Origin: Vavraia culicis subsp. floridensis
Lineage: Eukaryota; Microsporidia; Pleistophoridae
Direction of reading: 5' to 3'
NCBI RefSeq assembly: GCF_000192795.1
Contig: NW_007360608.1
Location: 8,979-72,978 of the forward strand
DNA length: 64,000 nucleotides
Part shown: in pieces, positions 10,726 through 21,206 of the stretch
Layout of the letters: each line of letters starts with the position of its first letter
How positions within the stretch are numbered: the stretch's first letter is position 1
Translations under genes and position numbers: made by a program
The notes under the pieces: model-generated
Told to the model about the DNA's origin: nothing
What the model saw: the letters and a program-made list of their open reading frames with translations, nothing else
The model's database searches: none

Positions 10726-11294
10726 GCGGTCAGGTCACCAACAATGCAATAAAAATACCTAATAATACACTGTTTCATGCAATGTACGATTTCTATGTTT
10801 GAAAAGGGCTATCTGTATATGTTCGCAAGATAATGTGATGCGCAAAAGTAGGTATGATGTATTATTACTAAGCCTAATATGCATTTTCACACGGATAGGA
10901 GGCGTACAAATGTGCTGATTTGTTTCATTCTTAGCGCAGAGTTTACCCCATCCGAGAGATTATTATAAATGCTATCCAAGCAGAAGTAAACCGGTAATGC
11001 ACATGCTATTGCTAAGGAAATGAAAATAAATGCGTTCCTATCGTACAAGTGTTGTTCATTCTCATATCACTACCTCATACCTATCAACTGTGATAAAATC
11101 TGCCCTTTTGCTATTTCTGCTATATTCTGCCAACTCATGATTGTACAGATCAATTTTTGTCAGCAACAGATTATAGTCATTCATAAATCTCCCATTTCAA
11201 CATTGCGCATGAAATAAACATCTTCATTTTATAAAAAGAGTCGAACCTGTAAAAACCTCTTTGTAAACATAAAAATTTCTTAGCCCCAAAAACC
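10726..11294. other. spacer with alpha-tubulin promoter
   Basis: No gene is seen. The last 30 bases before the tubulin ATG hold CATAAAAATTTC and a CCCC run, together matching the AAATTT-like and CCC-like signals described for microsporidian genes. Confidence 0.5.
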
Positions 11295-12599
11295 ATGAGA
11301 GAAATAGTTTCTATACACATTGGACAGGCTGGCGTACAAATAGGAAATGCATGCTGGGAGTTATACTGCAAAGAGCACGGCATACAGCCTGATGGTCGGC
11401 CTGATGAGAACTTCGGGCGCAATGATTCGTGCCTCTCCTTCTTCAGTGAGTCGTGTGAGAATACATACGTGCCGCGCACCGTAATGATTGATTTGGAACC
11501 AGGGGTCATCGAGAGTGTGAAAAAAGGGCCGTTCAAGAAGTTGTTCCACCCCGAGCAGCTCATACACGGAAAAGAGGATGCTGCGAACAACTATGCGCGG
11601 GGCCATTACACGGTCGGAAAGGAGATACTTGATGAGTCATTGGATAGAATAAGGAAGCTAACTGAAAATTGTGAGGGATTGCAGGGGTTCCTCATCTTTC
11701 ATTCGTTTGGTGGTGGCACGGGCTCAGGTTTTGGCGCACTACTCATGGACAAACTGACTAGTGTTTACGGTAAGAAATCAAAATTGGAGTTTTCTGTCTA
11801 TCCTGCGCCGAGGATCTCTACCGCTGTTGTAGAGCCATACAACTCCATATTAACAACACACACAACACTCGATCACTCAGACTGCTCATTCCTTGTAGAT
11901 AACGAGGCTATTTACGATATGTGTCGCAATTTGGGGATAGAACAGCCGAAATATGCCGATCTTAACCGCATAATCGCCCAGGTTGTGTCCTCGATCACAG
12001 CGTCGTTGCGATTCCCTGGCGATCTGAATGTGGACCTGACAGAGTTCCAGACAAATCTCGTGCCCTATCCGCGTATACATTTCCCTTTGGTCGCCTACTC
12101 TCCGATGCTTTCACGGGAGAAGGCATCTCATGAGCAGCTCTCTGTACAGGAAATCACCAGTGCATGTTTTGATTCAAAGAACCAAATGGTGAAGTGCAAT
12201 CCACAGAATGGTAAATACATGGCATGCTGTCTTCTGTTCAGAGGTGACGTAAATCCCAAGGATGTTAACCAAGCAACCCTGATTGCTAAGACGAAACGAG
12301 CAAGTCAATTTGTTGAGTGGTGTCCCACCGGCTTTAAAATCGGAATGAACAAGCGTGAGCCCACAGTGCTGGATGGCGGCGCCATGGCGCCTGTTAAGAG
12401 GGCGGTGTGCATGCTTTCCAATACCACTGCAATTGCTGAGGCCTGGGCACGGCTAAATTCCAAGTTTGATTTGATGTTCGACAAACGTGCATTTGTTCAC
12501 TGGTATGTTGGAGAAGGAATGGAAGAAGGTGAGTTTACGGAGGCACGTGACGATCTGCGTGTTCTTGAACAGGATTATGCCATGGTTGCACAGGATTAA
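11295..12599 (+). CDS. TUB1: alpha-tubulin
   Basis: The 434-residue product is plainly alpha-tubulin: [20 protein letters not shown] at the N-terminus, the GTP-binding GGGTGSGFG loop, [20 protein letters not shown], the alpha-specific [19 protein letters not shown] and [12 protein letters not shown]. It forms the alpha/beta dimer of spindle microtubules. Two features are unusual. The luminal K40 loop is shortened (after GIQPDG comes [11 protein letters not shown]), with no Lys at the acetylation position. The protein also ends at QDYAMVAQD, without the acidic EEY-type tail. The start is supported by a CCCC run about 9 nt upstream. Base composition is richer in GC than the flanks, as expected for a highly expressed gene. 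Confidence 0.97.
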   Translation: MREIVSIHIGQAGVQIGNACWELYCKEHGIQPDGRPDENFGRNDSCLSFFSESCENTYVPRTVMIDLEPGVIESVKKGPFKKLFHPEQLIHGKEDAANNYARGHYTVGKEILDESLDRIRKLTENCEGLQGFLIFHSFGGGTGSGFGALLMDKLTSVYGKKSKLEFSVYPAPRISTAVVEPYNSILTTHTTLDHSDCSFLVDNEAIYDMCRNLGIEQPKYADLNRIIAQVVSSITASLRFPGDLNVDLTEFQTNLVPYPRIHFPLVAYSPMLSREKASHEQLSVQEITSACFDSKNQMVKCNPQNGKYMACCLLFRGDVNPKDVNQATLIAKTKRASQFVEWCPTGFKIGMNKREPTVLDGGAMAPVKRAVCMLSNTTAIAEAWARLNSKFDLMFDKRAFVHWYVGEGMEEGEFTEARDDLRVLEQDYAMVAQD

Positions 12600-13590
12600 A
12601 GTATTAATTTCCTTTTAGTTATTTCGTATTCTTCTCTTGCGTTTTAAACATGTTTCTCATTGTTCCGCATTCCCAATTCCGTAGTTTTTTGCTATTTATA
12701 CTTTTTTCTCGGTTTTTATGCGTTCTAGAACATGTTTTTAGATGTTGTATGATTATATCTTATCAGTTCATAGATCGGTTTGAGCATAAAATGCGAAACA
12801 GATGCATGAACTGTAAGTTGTAGCATGGACGAACCTCCATTTTTTGAATGCAATTATTTTCTATAAAATGCTATTTCATACCAAATCGTTGTATAATGGG
12901 CACTAACAATGATTTGTCTAATAAAATAGCAGCTATTTGCGCTGGACATCATATTCATGGCAAAAATTGATGCAATTAAATTCACTTAGTAATACCAATG
13001 GTGATGAAAATTGATCGAGTAAGCACGGCCATCGGACCCAAAGAATACCATCCATGATATACGACCGAACATTAAATTTGTTCTGGTGATGCGCATGAAT
13101 CATCTGTGTTAGTTTTTTATTTTATGTTCTAGATCGAACCTGTGTAAAAAGTATAAAAATAAATGAAGCAACCACTATAACAATGTTTCTATCTTCAATA
13201 GTTTATCACATCGTTTATAGAGCCATGAACATAGAACATAAAGCTGTTCGAACAAAAACATGTGGAAATGCTCGAATAAGAATATTTAAAAATATTTGAG
13301 GCACGGGTCACACAAATATTCATATGCTACAACGAACTTTATGAAGAATGTGTAATGCTGCAATCTATACATGAAAATGTCGTAAAATATACAAATACAT
13401 TTGCAAAAGCACAAATATGTAGAGATTAACGATCTATGCAGCAAAATTTACGAGCTGCCTGTTGCTGAATAGAGCTATGGGGAATGGCATCGGAACATAG
13501 AGCAATATAGCGAGCAGATCAACAAATGACCGCTCTTTAATCATTTATATGTTCAACAAGGTTATCATGGTTTATTTATAGGCAACAACA
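12600..13590. other. convergent spacer, nothing seen
   Basis: About 1 kb of AT-rich sequence between the 3' ends of alpha-tubulin and the actin-related protein gene. No coding or RNA signal is recognised. Confidence 0.5.
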
Positions 13591-14412
13591 TCATTTTCTC
13601 CACTCGATATTGAACTTGTCAAGAACATTTGCTCCGTATTCCTCATAATCCTTCATTCCTATGAAGTAATCAAGGTCCTCGAGCCTGCTTAGAATATCAC
13701 AGCCTGTGTATGTACTGAACACATCCAGTTCTTTCGTTACCTTTATATTCTTGTGCTCCTTACTCAGAACATCGTAAATCTTGTCGGTGAATGATAGCGG
13801 CTTGGAGTAACCACCACACAAGACAACGTTAGCCAGAAGAGAGTTTTTCATTTCGGGTTTAATCTTGTCCACCAGGTCATTCACGGCTTTTGTCACATCA
13901 TAAACCACCCTCTTCTTCACCTTTTCTTCAAGCTCATCATTGTTCTTCTCAAGATAATTGAACGTTTCCTTAAACACAAACTTATCTTTATCTTCGTTTA
14001 CTATCCAACTATCAATTTCTTGTCCACTGTAGATCCTAATACTCTCAATTACCAGAGAATCACAAACAGCAGCACATTCCACACCACTACCACTAACATT
14101 TACAACAATACCGTTGTTCTTCCCTGCAGCGTACAGGTCCATCACTCTATCATCAACAAAAAGGATGCCCTGCACCAGCCTCTTTTCAAACAGATTAGAA
14201 AGCACTCTCCTATTGGCACCGAGATTGATTATCAAGTACTCCGTTCCTAGATTTTTTTCTATTAAATTTAAATACGTCTCGTAGTTGTTAATCTCCTTGT
14301 CAATAAGAGTGTGATCCGGTGTCTTACCGAATATAGAACAGTCTCTTAACGAGTATCCCATCTTGTAGAACGATGTGCCTATGTCAATGATGAATATGTT
14401 ATTTTTAATCAT
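13591..14412 (-). CDS. divergent actin-related protein
   Basis: The 273-residue protein has the actin fold signatures in order: phosphate loop 1 (FIIDIGTSFYKMGYS, ~7-21), phosphate loop 2 (GIVVNVSGSGVECAAV, ~101-116) and the adenosine segment (VVLCGGYSKP, ~196-205). It ends with an actin-like C-terminus (GCDILSRLEDLDYFIGMKDY). It is about 100 residues shorter than actin. In loop 2 the two Asp residues that handle the ATP-bound metal are replaced (SGSG where actin has DSGDG), so hydrolysis is doubtful. It could be a nuclear Arp of a chromatin complex or a minimal cytoplasmic Arp; the class is not clear. The ATG at 14412 is chosen because CCCC lies 6 nt upstream. Confidence 0.75.
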   Translation of the reverse strand: MIKNNIFIIDIGTSFYKMGYSLRDCSIFGKTPDHTLIDKEINNYETYLNLIEKNLGTEYLIINLGANRRVLSNLFEKRLVQGILFVDDRVMDLYAAGKNNGIVVNVSGSGVECAAVCDSLVIESIRIYSGQEIDSWIVNEDKDKFVFKETFNYLEKNNDELEEKVKKRVVYDVTKAVNDLVDKIKPEMKNSLLANVVLCGGYSKPLSFTDKIYDVLSKEHKNIKVTKELDVFSTYTGCDILSRLEDLDYFIGMKDYEEYGANVLDKFNIEWRK

Positions 14413-14998
14413 GTTGAGGGGCAATCGAAAATTATTGAGGGGAAGATTTTAATAACACAAAACTGTTCATCAGATCTGTACCTTACCCGGAGAGCTACCT
14501 ATGAAATGGCCAGTAATTACAGATTTGTGGTGCATAAAAGATGCAGTATGCCAGACTTATATAATTTTTGGAATCAGAAAACTTATTTGTGTATATTACG
14601 GTCCACATAGAGGATAGAATAGTAATAAAAACTGTAAATGGAAGATAACTTGAAAAACAGCAGAAGTTGCTGAAGTTGCTGAAGCTGCTGTGACATGTTT
14701 GCGCAGATAAATGGCGTTAACTGGCAAAATGTATCCACACCGGTTGTGCACATGCCAGCCAATGGAGTTGCAGAAACAACCAAACATATAACCGAGCAGT
14801 GACAGGCAAAATCGGGGACAGGCCGTGCCAAAGTCTGTTTCAGACAAATTTTGCTGTGTAAAAGCAGTTGTTTGGCTAAAAGTCGCAAAGTTATTTCCCC
14901 ACACACAATGATATGGAAGAGAGACTCGTAAATATTTTTACCTCCTGTTTTACCGCCAAGTACTAAAATATTTAAGACATGCGTACGAAAATAATTTT
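14413..14998. other. divergent spacer, nothing seen
   Basis: Region between two divergent genes. A short GCTGAAGTT-type imperfect triplet tract occurs near 14665-14695 (glutamine-like on the minus strand), but no credible gene. Confidence 0.4.
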
Positions 14999-15313
14999 AT
15001 GGAAAAGAAATTGAGTTACATCAACGAGTACAACACGGCTGAATTCAAACTTACGAGGCCGGTCAAAAAAAGAAAAATCTTGGTGGAAAAAAACAAAAAC
15101 AAATGCAATGCTGAACGTGAGAATAGAATACATGTGGCGTGTGATTCGGAGAGAGAGTCAACATACGATACATCTGAGTATACTTTAAGTGAGGTTGAGG
15201 CCTCGCCAAAACCTGAAGTGGTGTACATCGACAAAGATGATCTGATAGAAATACAGGGTGTTAATCCTAAGAGATATGGTTGTATACGAAAATTGAACTT
15301 TAGCAAGGAGTAG
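14999..15313 (+). CDS. small basic/acidic orphan protein
   Basis: A 104-residue frame with a clear ATG. The first half is Lys-rich (KKRKILVEKNKNK, a possible nuclear localisation signal), the second acidic. It ends in a compact segment (DDLIEIQGVNPKRYGCIRKL) that looks folded. No family is recognised. There is no CCC motif, but the 40 bases before the ATG are very AT-rich. A small nuclear protein is possible; a chance frame cannot be excluded. Confidence 0.5.
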   Translation: MEKKLSYINEYNTAEFKLTRPVKKRKILVEKNKNKCNAERENRIHVACDSERESTYDTSEYTLSEVEASPKPEVVYIDKDDLIEIQGVNPKRYGCIRKLNFSKE

Positions 15314-15848
15314 AAGTGTATGGATGTGTTTAAATAATGAGTACTGTATTTATGATGATTAATAAAACTGTCATTGTGCTATAATATTCTTTTCAGCATC
15401 GCTTCGCACACAAATATTCCGTAAAATACATTTCTTTACACCTATCTCAGCAATAGCCATTTGCACTGGCGATTTACGTTATGTTATCTTCTGCTGGGAT
15501 TGTAGGGCAATGCACAAACCTCCTTAGAGAGTGCTACCGTTCTTAATTACAGTCAGTCCCTGTTTTGGGACCATTTCCAACGAATTCGAGGCTTTAAATG
15601 ACCGAACACATTGCCATTTAATATTTACCACAGAAAGTCGGATTTTTTAAATTTTTTGAACTCCGCTTCAGTCTCACACAACACAGTAGACCATCCAATT
15701 TTCATCCATCACCGCATATACATAACACTAATATAAGCTAACAAGAGAGCGGTTTGGAAAACGGCAACGAATAGACGAACAAGTTGATGAACCGTTTAAA
15801 CGTCAAAAAAGACCGATCGTACTGTTTCTCATGACGTTTCTTCTCCAT
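15314..15848. other. spacer, nothing seen
   Basis: Convergent spacer between two small genes, AT-rich, with no signal recognised. Confidence 0.4.
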
Positions 15849-16142
15849 TTACCCATATGGAGAGCCAAGCTGATTTATAGATCTTAAATCCCTCAAGAGG
15901 ATCGCACCCTGTAGAAGCCTGCCAAGAAACTCTGTAAGACACTGCACATCGGCCAACTGCATCGAGACCTCTGAGTCATCCCAGAGAACTACTCTAAATT
16001 TCTTTCTCAATACCTCCTCTGTATTTTCTTGTGTTATCTTGACATAGTACCCTCTATTCTCTATAGCATCCCGCCAGTAGTCCAACATCAATATAAAGAC
16101 ACAAAAAAAAGAAAAACATGCAATACACAATGATACGATCAT
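15849..16142 (-). CDS. small signal-anchored protein
   Basis: The 97-residue protein starts with a strongly hydrophobic segment (MIVSLCIACFSFFCVFILML), followed by a ~75-residue hydrophilic domain with no cysteines beyond one. It is either a type II/III membrane protein or, less likely, secreted. No family is recognised. A TATAAATA box lies 20-27 nt before the ATG, the same spacing as other genes of this promoter class, which supports a real gene despite its size. Confidence 0.6.
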   Translation of the reverse strand: MIVSLCIACFSFFCVFILMLDYWRDAIENRGYYVKITQENTEEVLRKKFRVVLWDDSEVSMQLADVQCLTEFLGRLLQGAILLRDLRSINQLGSPYG

Positions 16143-16929
16143 AAATGGCGAGAGTTAAGCCTATTTATAGCTTTAAGCCGTACAACCCATATCAAGATGC
16201 CAAACATCTTTGTATATATTTATGGTGATAAATCCGTAATTAACTTATTCCAATGATAAAACACATGCAAAGAAGACGTAACCATAACAATTTAATTGAT
16301 TAAAATGTGCTATCATGCTTAGCGCGTATCCTTTTCTCCTGCAGGAGCCTTTGCATCACACTAATATGTCCATTTTTATACTTAGATTTAAAATTCTGCT
16401 ATGATGCGTACGCTATTATCAGTTAAGAACTGAACACACGCAATGATGAGTCGTCAAATTTTGTCTTATCATGTCACTCCCTACGGTGTATCCGCTTGCG
16501 AACAACCTGGTAAACACACGAACCATGCAATAAGCATAAAAAAATACCAAATAAACAACAGTGTATGTAACTTTTATTGCTGCTGCTCGTATAAGTAATT
16601 GCCTGTGAATGTTCATTTTTGACTATTACTTGAAGTTTTTCAGGAAAACTTAAATAGCTTTTTTTCTGCCACTAGAAGGCCAAAACATTCGCATCGTGTC
16701 ACTCTTCTGGTGGATATACGGTACTATAGCAGTATTTAGGAATCTCACCGTTAGGACACCGCGTAAATCGCGCCTGTCAGAAACATTTTACCAGTAAAAT
16801 TTGCTCACTTGTTTCGTAGGTTGCCCGCAACTTTTGACTAAATATCAGTAACGCTTTTCATAAACGTGTTTAATTGCTTATTAAATATAATTTCATCGAA
16901 ATACTCTCAGGCACCATTAAATGCAGAAT
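16143..16929. other. spacer upstream of repeat copy B
   Basis: Apart from the promoter at its left edge, nothing is recognised before the repeat-derived sequence begins near 16930. Confidence 0.4.
16162..16169 (-). promoter_or_regulatory. TATA-like box of the small membrane-protein gene
   Basis: Minus-strand TATAAATA within CCTATTTATAG, ending about 20 nt before the ATG at 16142. It matches the spacing seen at 2792, 23100 and 41629. Confidence 0.5.
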
Positions 16930-17401
16930 TCATATAAATAGAAAGATAACTCAAATGTTCAGAAGTCAGTTCTGCGAAACCTAAATATGACCCTTCGAGA
17001 AAAATAAAAAAATTTGTTTCAGGTATTTGCACTGCATGAAGAGTTTAAAGTTGTTGTACAACTCATTCTTTCTGGGATGCACTTAGTCATCATTTACAAA
17101 CAAATTTTTATTCTATTTTTACTCATTCAACTCCTATTAATATTTGGTTGGCTGTTTTATGACCATCACCATGTCCAATCAAAATGCATGAAGTAAATAA
17201 CATATCTGCACTTTTAACTTTTGTTTGATTTCCTCAACATTGTAACAAACTACGATGGCATTCACAATATATTTAGATAATTTACCAGAAAGGAATAAAA
17301 TACATCTGCGAATACAAAGAAATGGTTGTAACAATGTGTTTTTGGTCAATGTAGCAGAACATAACATCACAATCAAATTGACATTTTTGTGAACAGTTTG
17401 T
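16930..17401 (-). pseudogene. leucine-rich family gene fragment and linker (copy B)
   Basis: On the minus strand, 16930-17090 is a decayed copy of the family fragment seen at 425-600 and 35705-35875, with stops and frame breaks. Like the 35.7 kb copy it has one base fewer than copy A just before the LEG segment. 17083-17401 is the linker shared with 103-424. The whole block, with the first codons of the Helitron frame, is an inverted duplicate of 1-600. Confidence 0.65.
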
Positions 17402-18989
17402 ATGTTCTCATCATTGACTAATATTCATTTTTCTGGAAGAATCAAAACTATAAATAAGTTGAGAAGCCGATGCATCATGTATCCAAATTTTGACAATACA
17501 CCAACTGAAAAGTTTTTGGTGGAAAAAACACAATTGTTAAATCCTGGTGGTTTTGTCTGTGCTGTAGATAATCAGCTGATTGTCTACCGCGGCAAAGCTT
17601 TATTTATTGATCGGACCTACGAGAGTCTGCAAAATGTTCCTGTGCTCCGTGCACAGTTCTTAAAAAAGCACTTCGGTATTGTGCATGTTCTAAAAAAGTA
17701 TAGAACCAAAAAAATAATACCAGTAGCAGTAAAAATAATCAGACAATATCTCTACACCGACATTCTATATCACTATGTGTACCAGAACAGCCGATGGGTA
17801 TTGCGACAGCGGGGTGAGGACAAGGTCATTACAAGATTGTATGCGGTCAATCCAGAGGAAAAGGAGAGATTCTATCTGAGAATGCTCTTGCTCAATGTGA
17901 GATATGCCACGTCATTCGACGACTTAAGAAGTGCAAACAATGTTGTATATGGCACATTCGAGGAAGCAGCAAGGGCAAGAAATCTTCTGCAGGATGACAA
18001 TGAATGGGAGAACGTGCTGAGCGAAGCTGCAATGACAGAGACATCTGACCACATCAGAAAGCTGTTCGCATACATCTGTGTGTTCAACAGACCGCAGGAT
18101 GCACTTGGGCTGTTCAACGACTATGTTGACGATATGTGCGATGACATCGTTAACGAGATATATGGTGATGTGGCCAACATGGCTGACAGCGAAGATCTGA
18201 CGAACAGAACTATACTCACAACAAACAACGATGCTGCAAAGGAAATCAATAACAGTGTCCTTGACTTGATGATCGGCAACGAAGTGACATACACGAGTGC
18301 AGACTCTATTGTCACAGAGGACAACGATGTTGTTGCGAACTATCCGCTAGAGTTTCTCAACAAGCAGCAGCCTTCAGGAATGCCACCGCACAAGTTAGTT
18401 CTAAAAAGAGGTGCGTTGATAATGCTATTGCGCAACCTTGATCCAGCCAATGGCCTGCTCAATGGCACACGCCTGGTGGTTGATGAACTCCACACAAACT
18501 TCATCATAGCTACTATTGTAACCGGATCCAGGAAAGGTAGCAGGCAGTCATACTAAGGATCGACATGGCACCGAGCGAGACACAGCTGCCATTCATGCTC
18601 AAGAGAAGACAGTTTCCGGTTCTTCTTTCGTTTGCGATGACAATCCACAAGTCACAGGACCAGTCATTTGACAAGGTAGGTGTTTATCTGCACAGCCCAG
18701 TCTTTGTGCATGGTTAGTTGTATGTAGCTTTGTCGAGAGTGCGCTATGCAAACGGTCTGAGGGTGTATGTTGCTGACAATGGAGACCAAGGAAAGTATGA
18801 GAATGGTAAAGTATACACTAGAAATGTTGTGTACAATGAGCTACTGGAATGAAAGTGATTTATTGATTTGTAACTATACAACAGTTGGTAGAAAGGAATG
18901 ACCTAATGTTTTAGTTACATTCAAAAGCGCTATCTTGGTATACTATCCATTCATACACCCGTTTTTGACAAACGGGATAGCGCAGCTAG
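17402..18989 (+). mobile_element. dead Helitron with intact 3' end
   Basis: The frame from 17402 (384 codons) carries Helitron helicase segments: QNSRWVLRQRG, KERFYLRMLLLNV, ATSFDDLRS, then from residue ~260 NNDAAKEIN, YPLEFLNKQQPSGMPPHKL and MLLRNLDP...NGTRLVV. The Walker A/B core of about 300 residues that should lie between residues ~248 and ~252 is missing. After a frame shift near 18545 the coding continues from 18565 (FAMTIHKSQDQ, LYVALSRVR) with an in-frame TAG at 18715-18717, and ends at TGA 18850-18852. The Rep endonuclease domain is absent. The 3' terminus is textbook: hairpin 18958-18976, then CTAG 18986-18989 followed by T. The 5' end is not found. Confidence 0.85.
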
Positions 18990-18990
18990 T
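18927..18990 (+). repeat. Helitron 3' terminal hairpins and CTAG-T end
   Basis: CCCGTTT (18958-18964) pairs with AAACGGG (18970-18976) around a five-base loop. Nine bases later comes CTAG (18986-18989) and a T at 18990, the usual Helitron end and target base. A longer-range pair, GCGCTATC (18927-18934) and GATAGCGC (18976-18983), encloses the hairpin. Confidence 0.85.
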
Positions 18991-19347
18991 ATAACAAAAT
19001 AACAATGATGAAGCCTTGCGAAACATCTTTGCAATCATGTTGCTGGGCGTTTTCTGATCAATATGAACTGTTTTATCTTTTATCGAGTTACATGATCACA
19101 GTAATAGAGCATCTTATTGATCTGAAACTACAACCAATGTGAATTTACTTGTCTTAATTTATTCGCTCTAACAGTACTTGATTTTTTGAAAGAATTTATT
19201 TACTTTTGCTATTTTCTCATCGTAACACAGAATAGACCACTACACTTTTAGTACACTGAGATTGCTCACAGTCACCGAACCACAACTCATAAATAGTAGC
19301 GCGTGGTCACATTACAAAAAACATTAACCATAACTTTACCCCATTAA
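18991..19347. other. spacer, nothing seen
   Basis: Sequence between the Helitron end and the next gene. The last 15 bases hold the CCCC motif of that gene. Confidence 0.4.
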
Positions 19348-19734
19348 ATGTCCACGCCAAACAATACATCAGATTCATTCGACCGGAAAGATGATTCAAC
19401 ACTAAAGTCAATCAAAAACATAGTTCAGCGATACAATAAACGACGTAGTACTTCACAAACGGATACCAATCCAACATATTTAAAATTGCTGCTTACAAGC
19501 TGCAAAGATGAACTGAAGGAGATGAGCAGAAACAAGAAAAGAGTTACAAGTATGGAAATTGAAAAGATGATGAGCCTTATAGGTGAGATAAGTCAAGAAA
19601 TAGACGAGCTTGGAAAGATGTGTGGAATTGAAAAGAGACGAAATGTAAGAATGCTGTGTTATTTTCTATTTGTTGTTTGTATAATAGTTGGTGTTATTGT
19701 AGGTGCTGTTTCTAAGCTAAAAATATTGAAATAA
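19348..19734 (+). CDS. tail-anchored coiled-coil protein
   Basis: The protein has 128 residues: a polar N-terminal half, a helical heptad-like segment (~50-97, ending MSLIGEISQEIDELGKM), and a single C-terminal transmembrane helix (~103-122, CYFLFVVCIIVGVIVGAV) followed by a short basic tail. This is the layout of a SNARE or other tail-anchored protein of the secretory pathway, but I cannot identify a central Gln/Arg layer with confidence. A CCCC run lies 5 nt before the ATG, supporting the start and a real gene. Confidence 0.7.
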   Translation: MSTPNNTSDSFDRKDDSTLKSIKNIVQRYNKRRSTSQTDTNPTYLKLLLTSCKDELKEMSRNKKRVTSMEIEKMMSLIGEISQEIDELGKMCGIEKRRNVRMLCYFLFVVCIIVGVIVGAVSKLKILK

Positions 19735-20100
19735 ATTTGTTAATCATGTTTTATTTTTATGTTTAGTACTATCATTCATGAGTTAAATCCTAAGTTTCTG
19801 CGACACCAATTGTACCATGTAGAAGACAAATTTTATTCCTAATGGTCTATTCATTCGCCTTACCGCATTTCAAAATACTGTTTTGTCCTATTAGGAAAGA
19901 CTATATAATCTCATACTATTCAAAGCGTATATTTCACACTTATGGCACACTTTTGCAATCGCACAGGGAATAATTAAAAAGTACAACAGAACCAATCATC
20001 GTTCATGTCTTAACCATTGCCTCTATATGTCAACATTAAAAAGCACTCTCTTCAAATAACAATTCAAAAACTATTAAATTTAGTTAACAGAACAACCTGC
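19735..20100. other. convergent spacer, nothing seen
   Basis: AT-rich 3' flank of two convergent genes with no further feature recognised. Confidence 0.4.
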
Positions 20101-20646
20101 TCAATCTTCATTTTCTTTTATCCTCTTAGCATCTACCACGTTTGCATCATCGTTCTTAACATCGCTTTTCTCATCACTTGCCTCTTGTTCCGCTACTTTG
20201 CCACCACTTGTCTCACTTTTTTCATCAGCTACCTCGATCACGCCGGCCACCTCCTTCGATTTATCTTCGACTACTTCTTTTTTTCCTTTTTTGCTTAACT
20301 TGCTTTTCAGCCTCCTAAAGAACTTTTTAATTCCGTTGAACAGCCCACTAAAAAAATTGCTTATATTCTCTCTCATCTGCTTAAATGTGCTAGTTTCCTC
20401 TAGTTTATGATCTGTGGCATTTGACACTTCGCTGTACAACGGATACGATGCAATAGCAGGATCATCAGTTCCTTTATCCGTTGATATATCTTCTTTCAAA
20501 ACATTTTCTGTGTTCTTAGCGCTATCTTGTCCTGTATTATTCTCATTTATTACTGTTGTTATTATTTTATCGTTCTGTTCCATTTTTTCTTTTCTCCCGC
20601 GCGGTATGGGCAATAAAAATAATTTTTGCTCCATCAGATATCCCAT
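20101..20646 (-). CDS. hydrophilic orphan with basic amphipathic centre
   Basis: The 181-residue protein is acidic and low in complexity at both ends. In the centre (~90-120) a hydrophobic/aromatic stretch (ENISNFFSGLFNGIKKFF) runs into a Lys/Arg-rich segment. This could be an amphipathic membrane-binding helix. There is no signal peptide, no recognised domain and no CCC motif. An in-frame downstream ATG (MEQNDK, codon 22) could also serve as the start. Probably a lineage-specific gene. Confidence 0.6.
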   Translation of the reverse strand: MGYLMEQKLFLLPIPRGRKEKMEQNDKIITTVINENNTGQDSAKNTENVLKEDISTDKGTDDPAIASYPLYSEVSNATDHKLEETSTFKQMRENISNFFSGLFNGIKKFFRRLKSKLSKKGKKEVVEDKSKEVAGVIEVADEKSETSGGKVAEQEASDEKSDVKNDDANVVDAKRIKENED

Positions 20647-21206
20647 TTGTCTATCACAAGTAAAAATATGCTAAACGTTATGAAATAGTGTTAAATGTTG
20701 TCGTTGTGTCTCACTACCATAACAGAATGTTTTTGAATAGCTGTATGTTTCTCCACATATCTAATGCCAACATCAAGAGCTGTTCTACGGCATTACACAA
20801 TGCCCAGAAGAAAATATTCGAACTTGTGCATCATCCTCACGAATATTGGTTGAATTTAGTATAATTTGTTCCAAAAAAACTATAATGGCTCTTACTCTCA
20901 TCGTGGAAGCTTTTGTTGAGCACATTTTGTACACATTTACTTTCTAAGCTTAACCGATCAGAGATTCATGCTATCTCTAGTGAGCAAGTTTGTCAAAGTA
21001 TGTAAAGCGACTACGGACCATCAACATAGTTTTCGGGCGTTGCAACCAGCATTGTTTCTTTTTAGTTTTATTGGCATGCTTCGACTTTTTTACCAAACTG
21101 GGATGGTAACTAAACATTATTTACAGACAAAGTGCATCTCAACGGATTGGTAATTCGAGGTTGCAACAAACATATGCGGTAAATCATTGTACCTTATCAC
21201 ACATCT
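20647..21206. other. spacer, nothing seen
   Basis: AT-rich region between two minus-strand genes with no credible frame. Confidence 0.4.
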
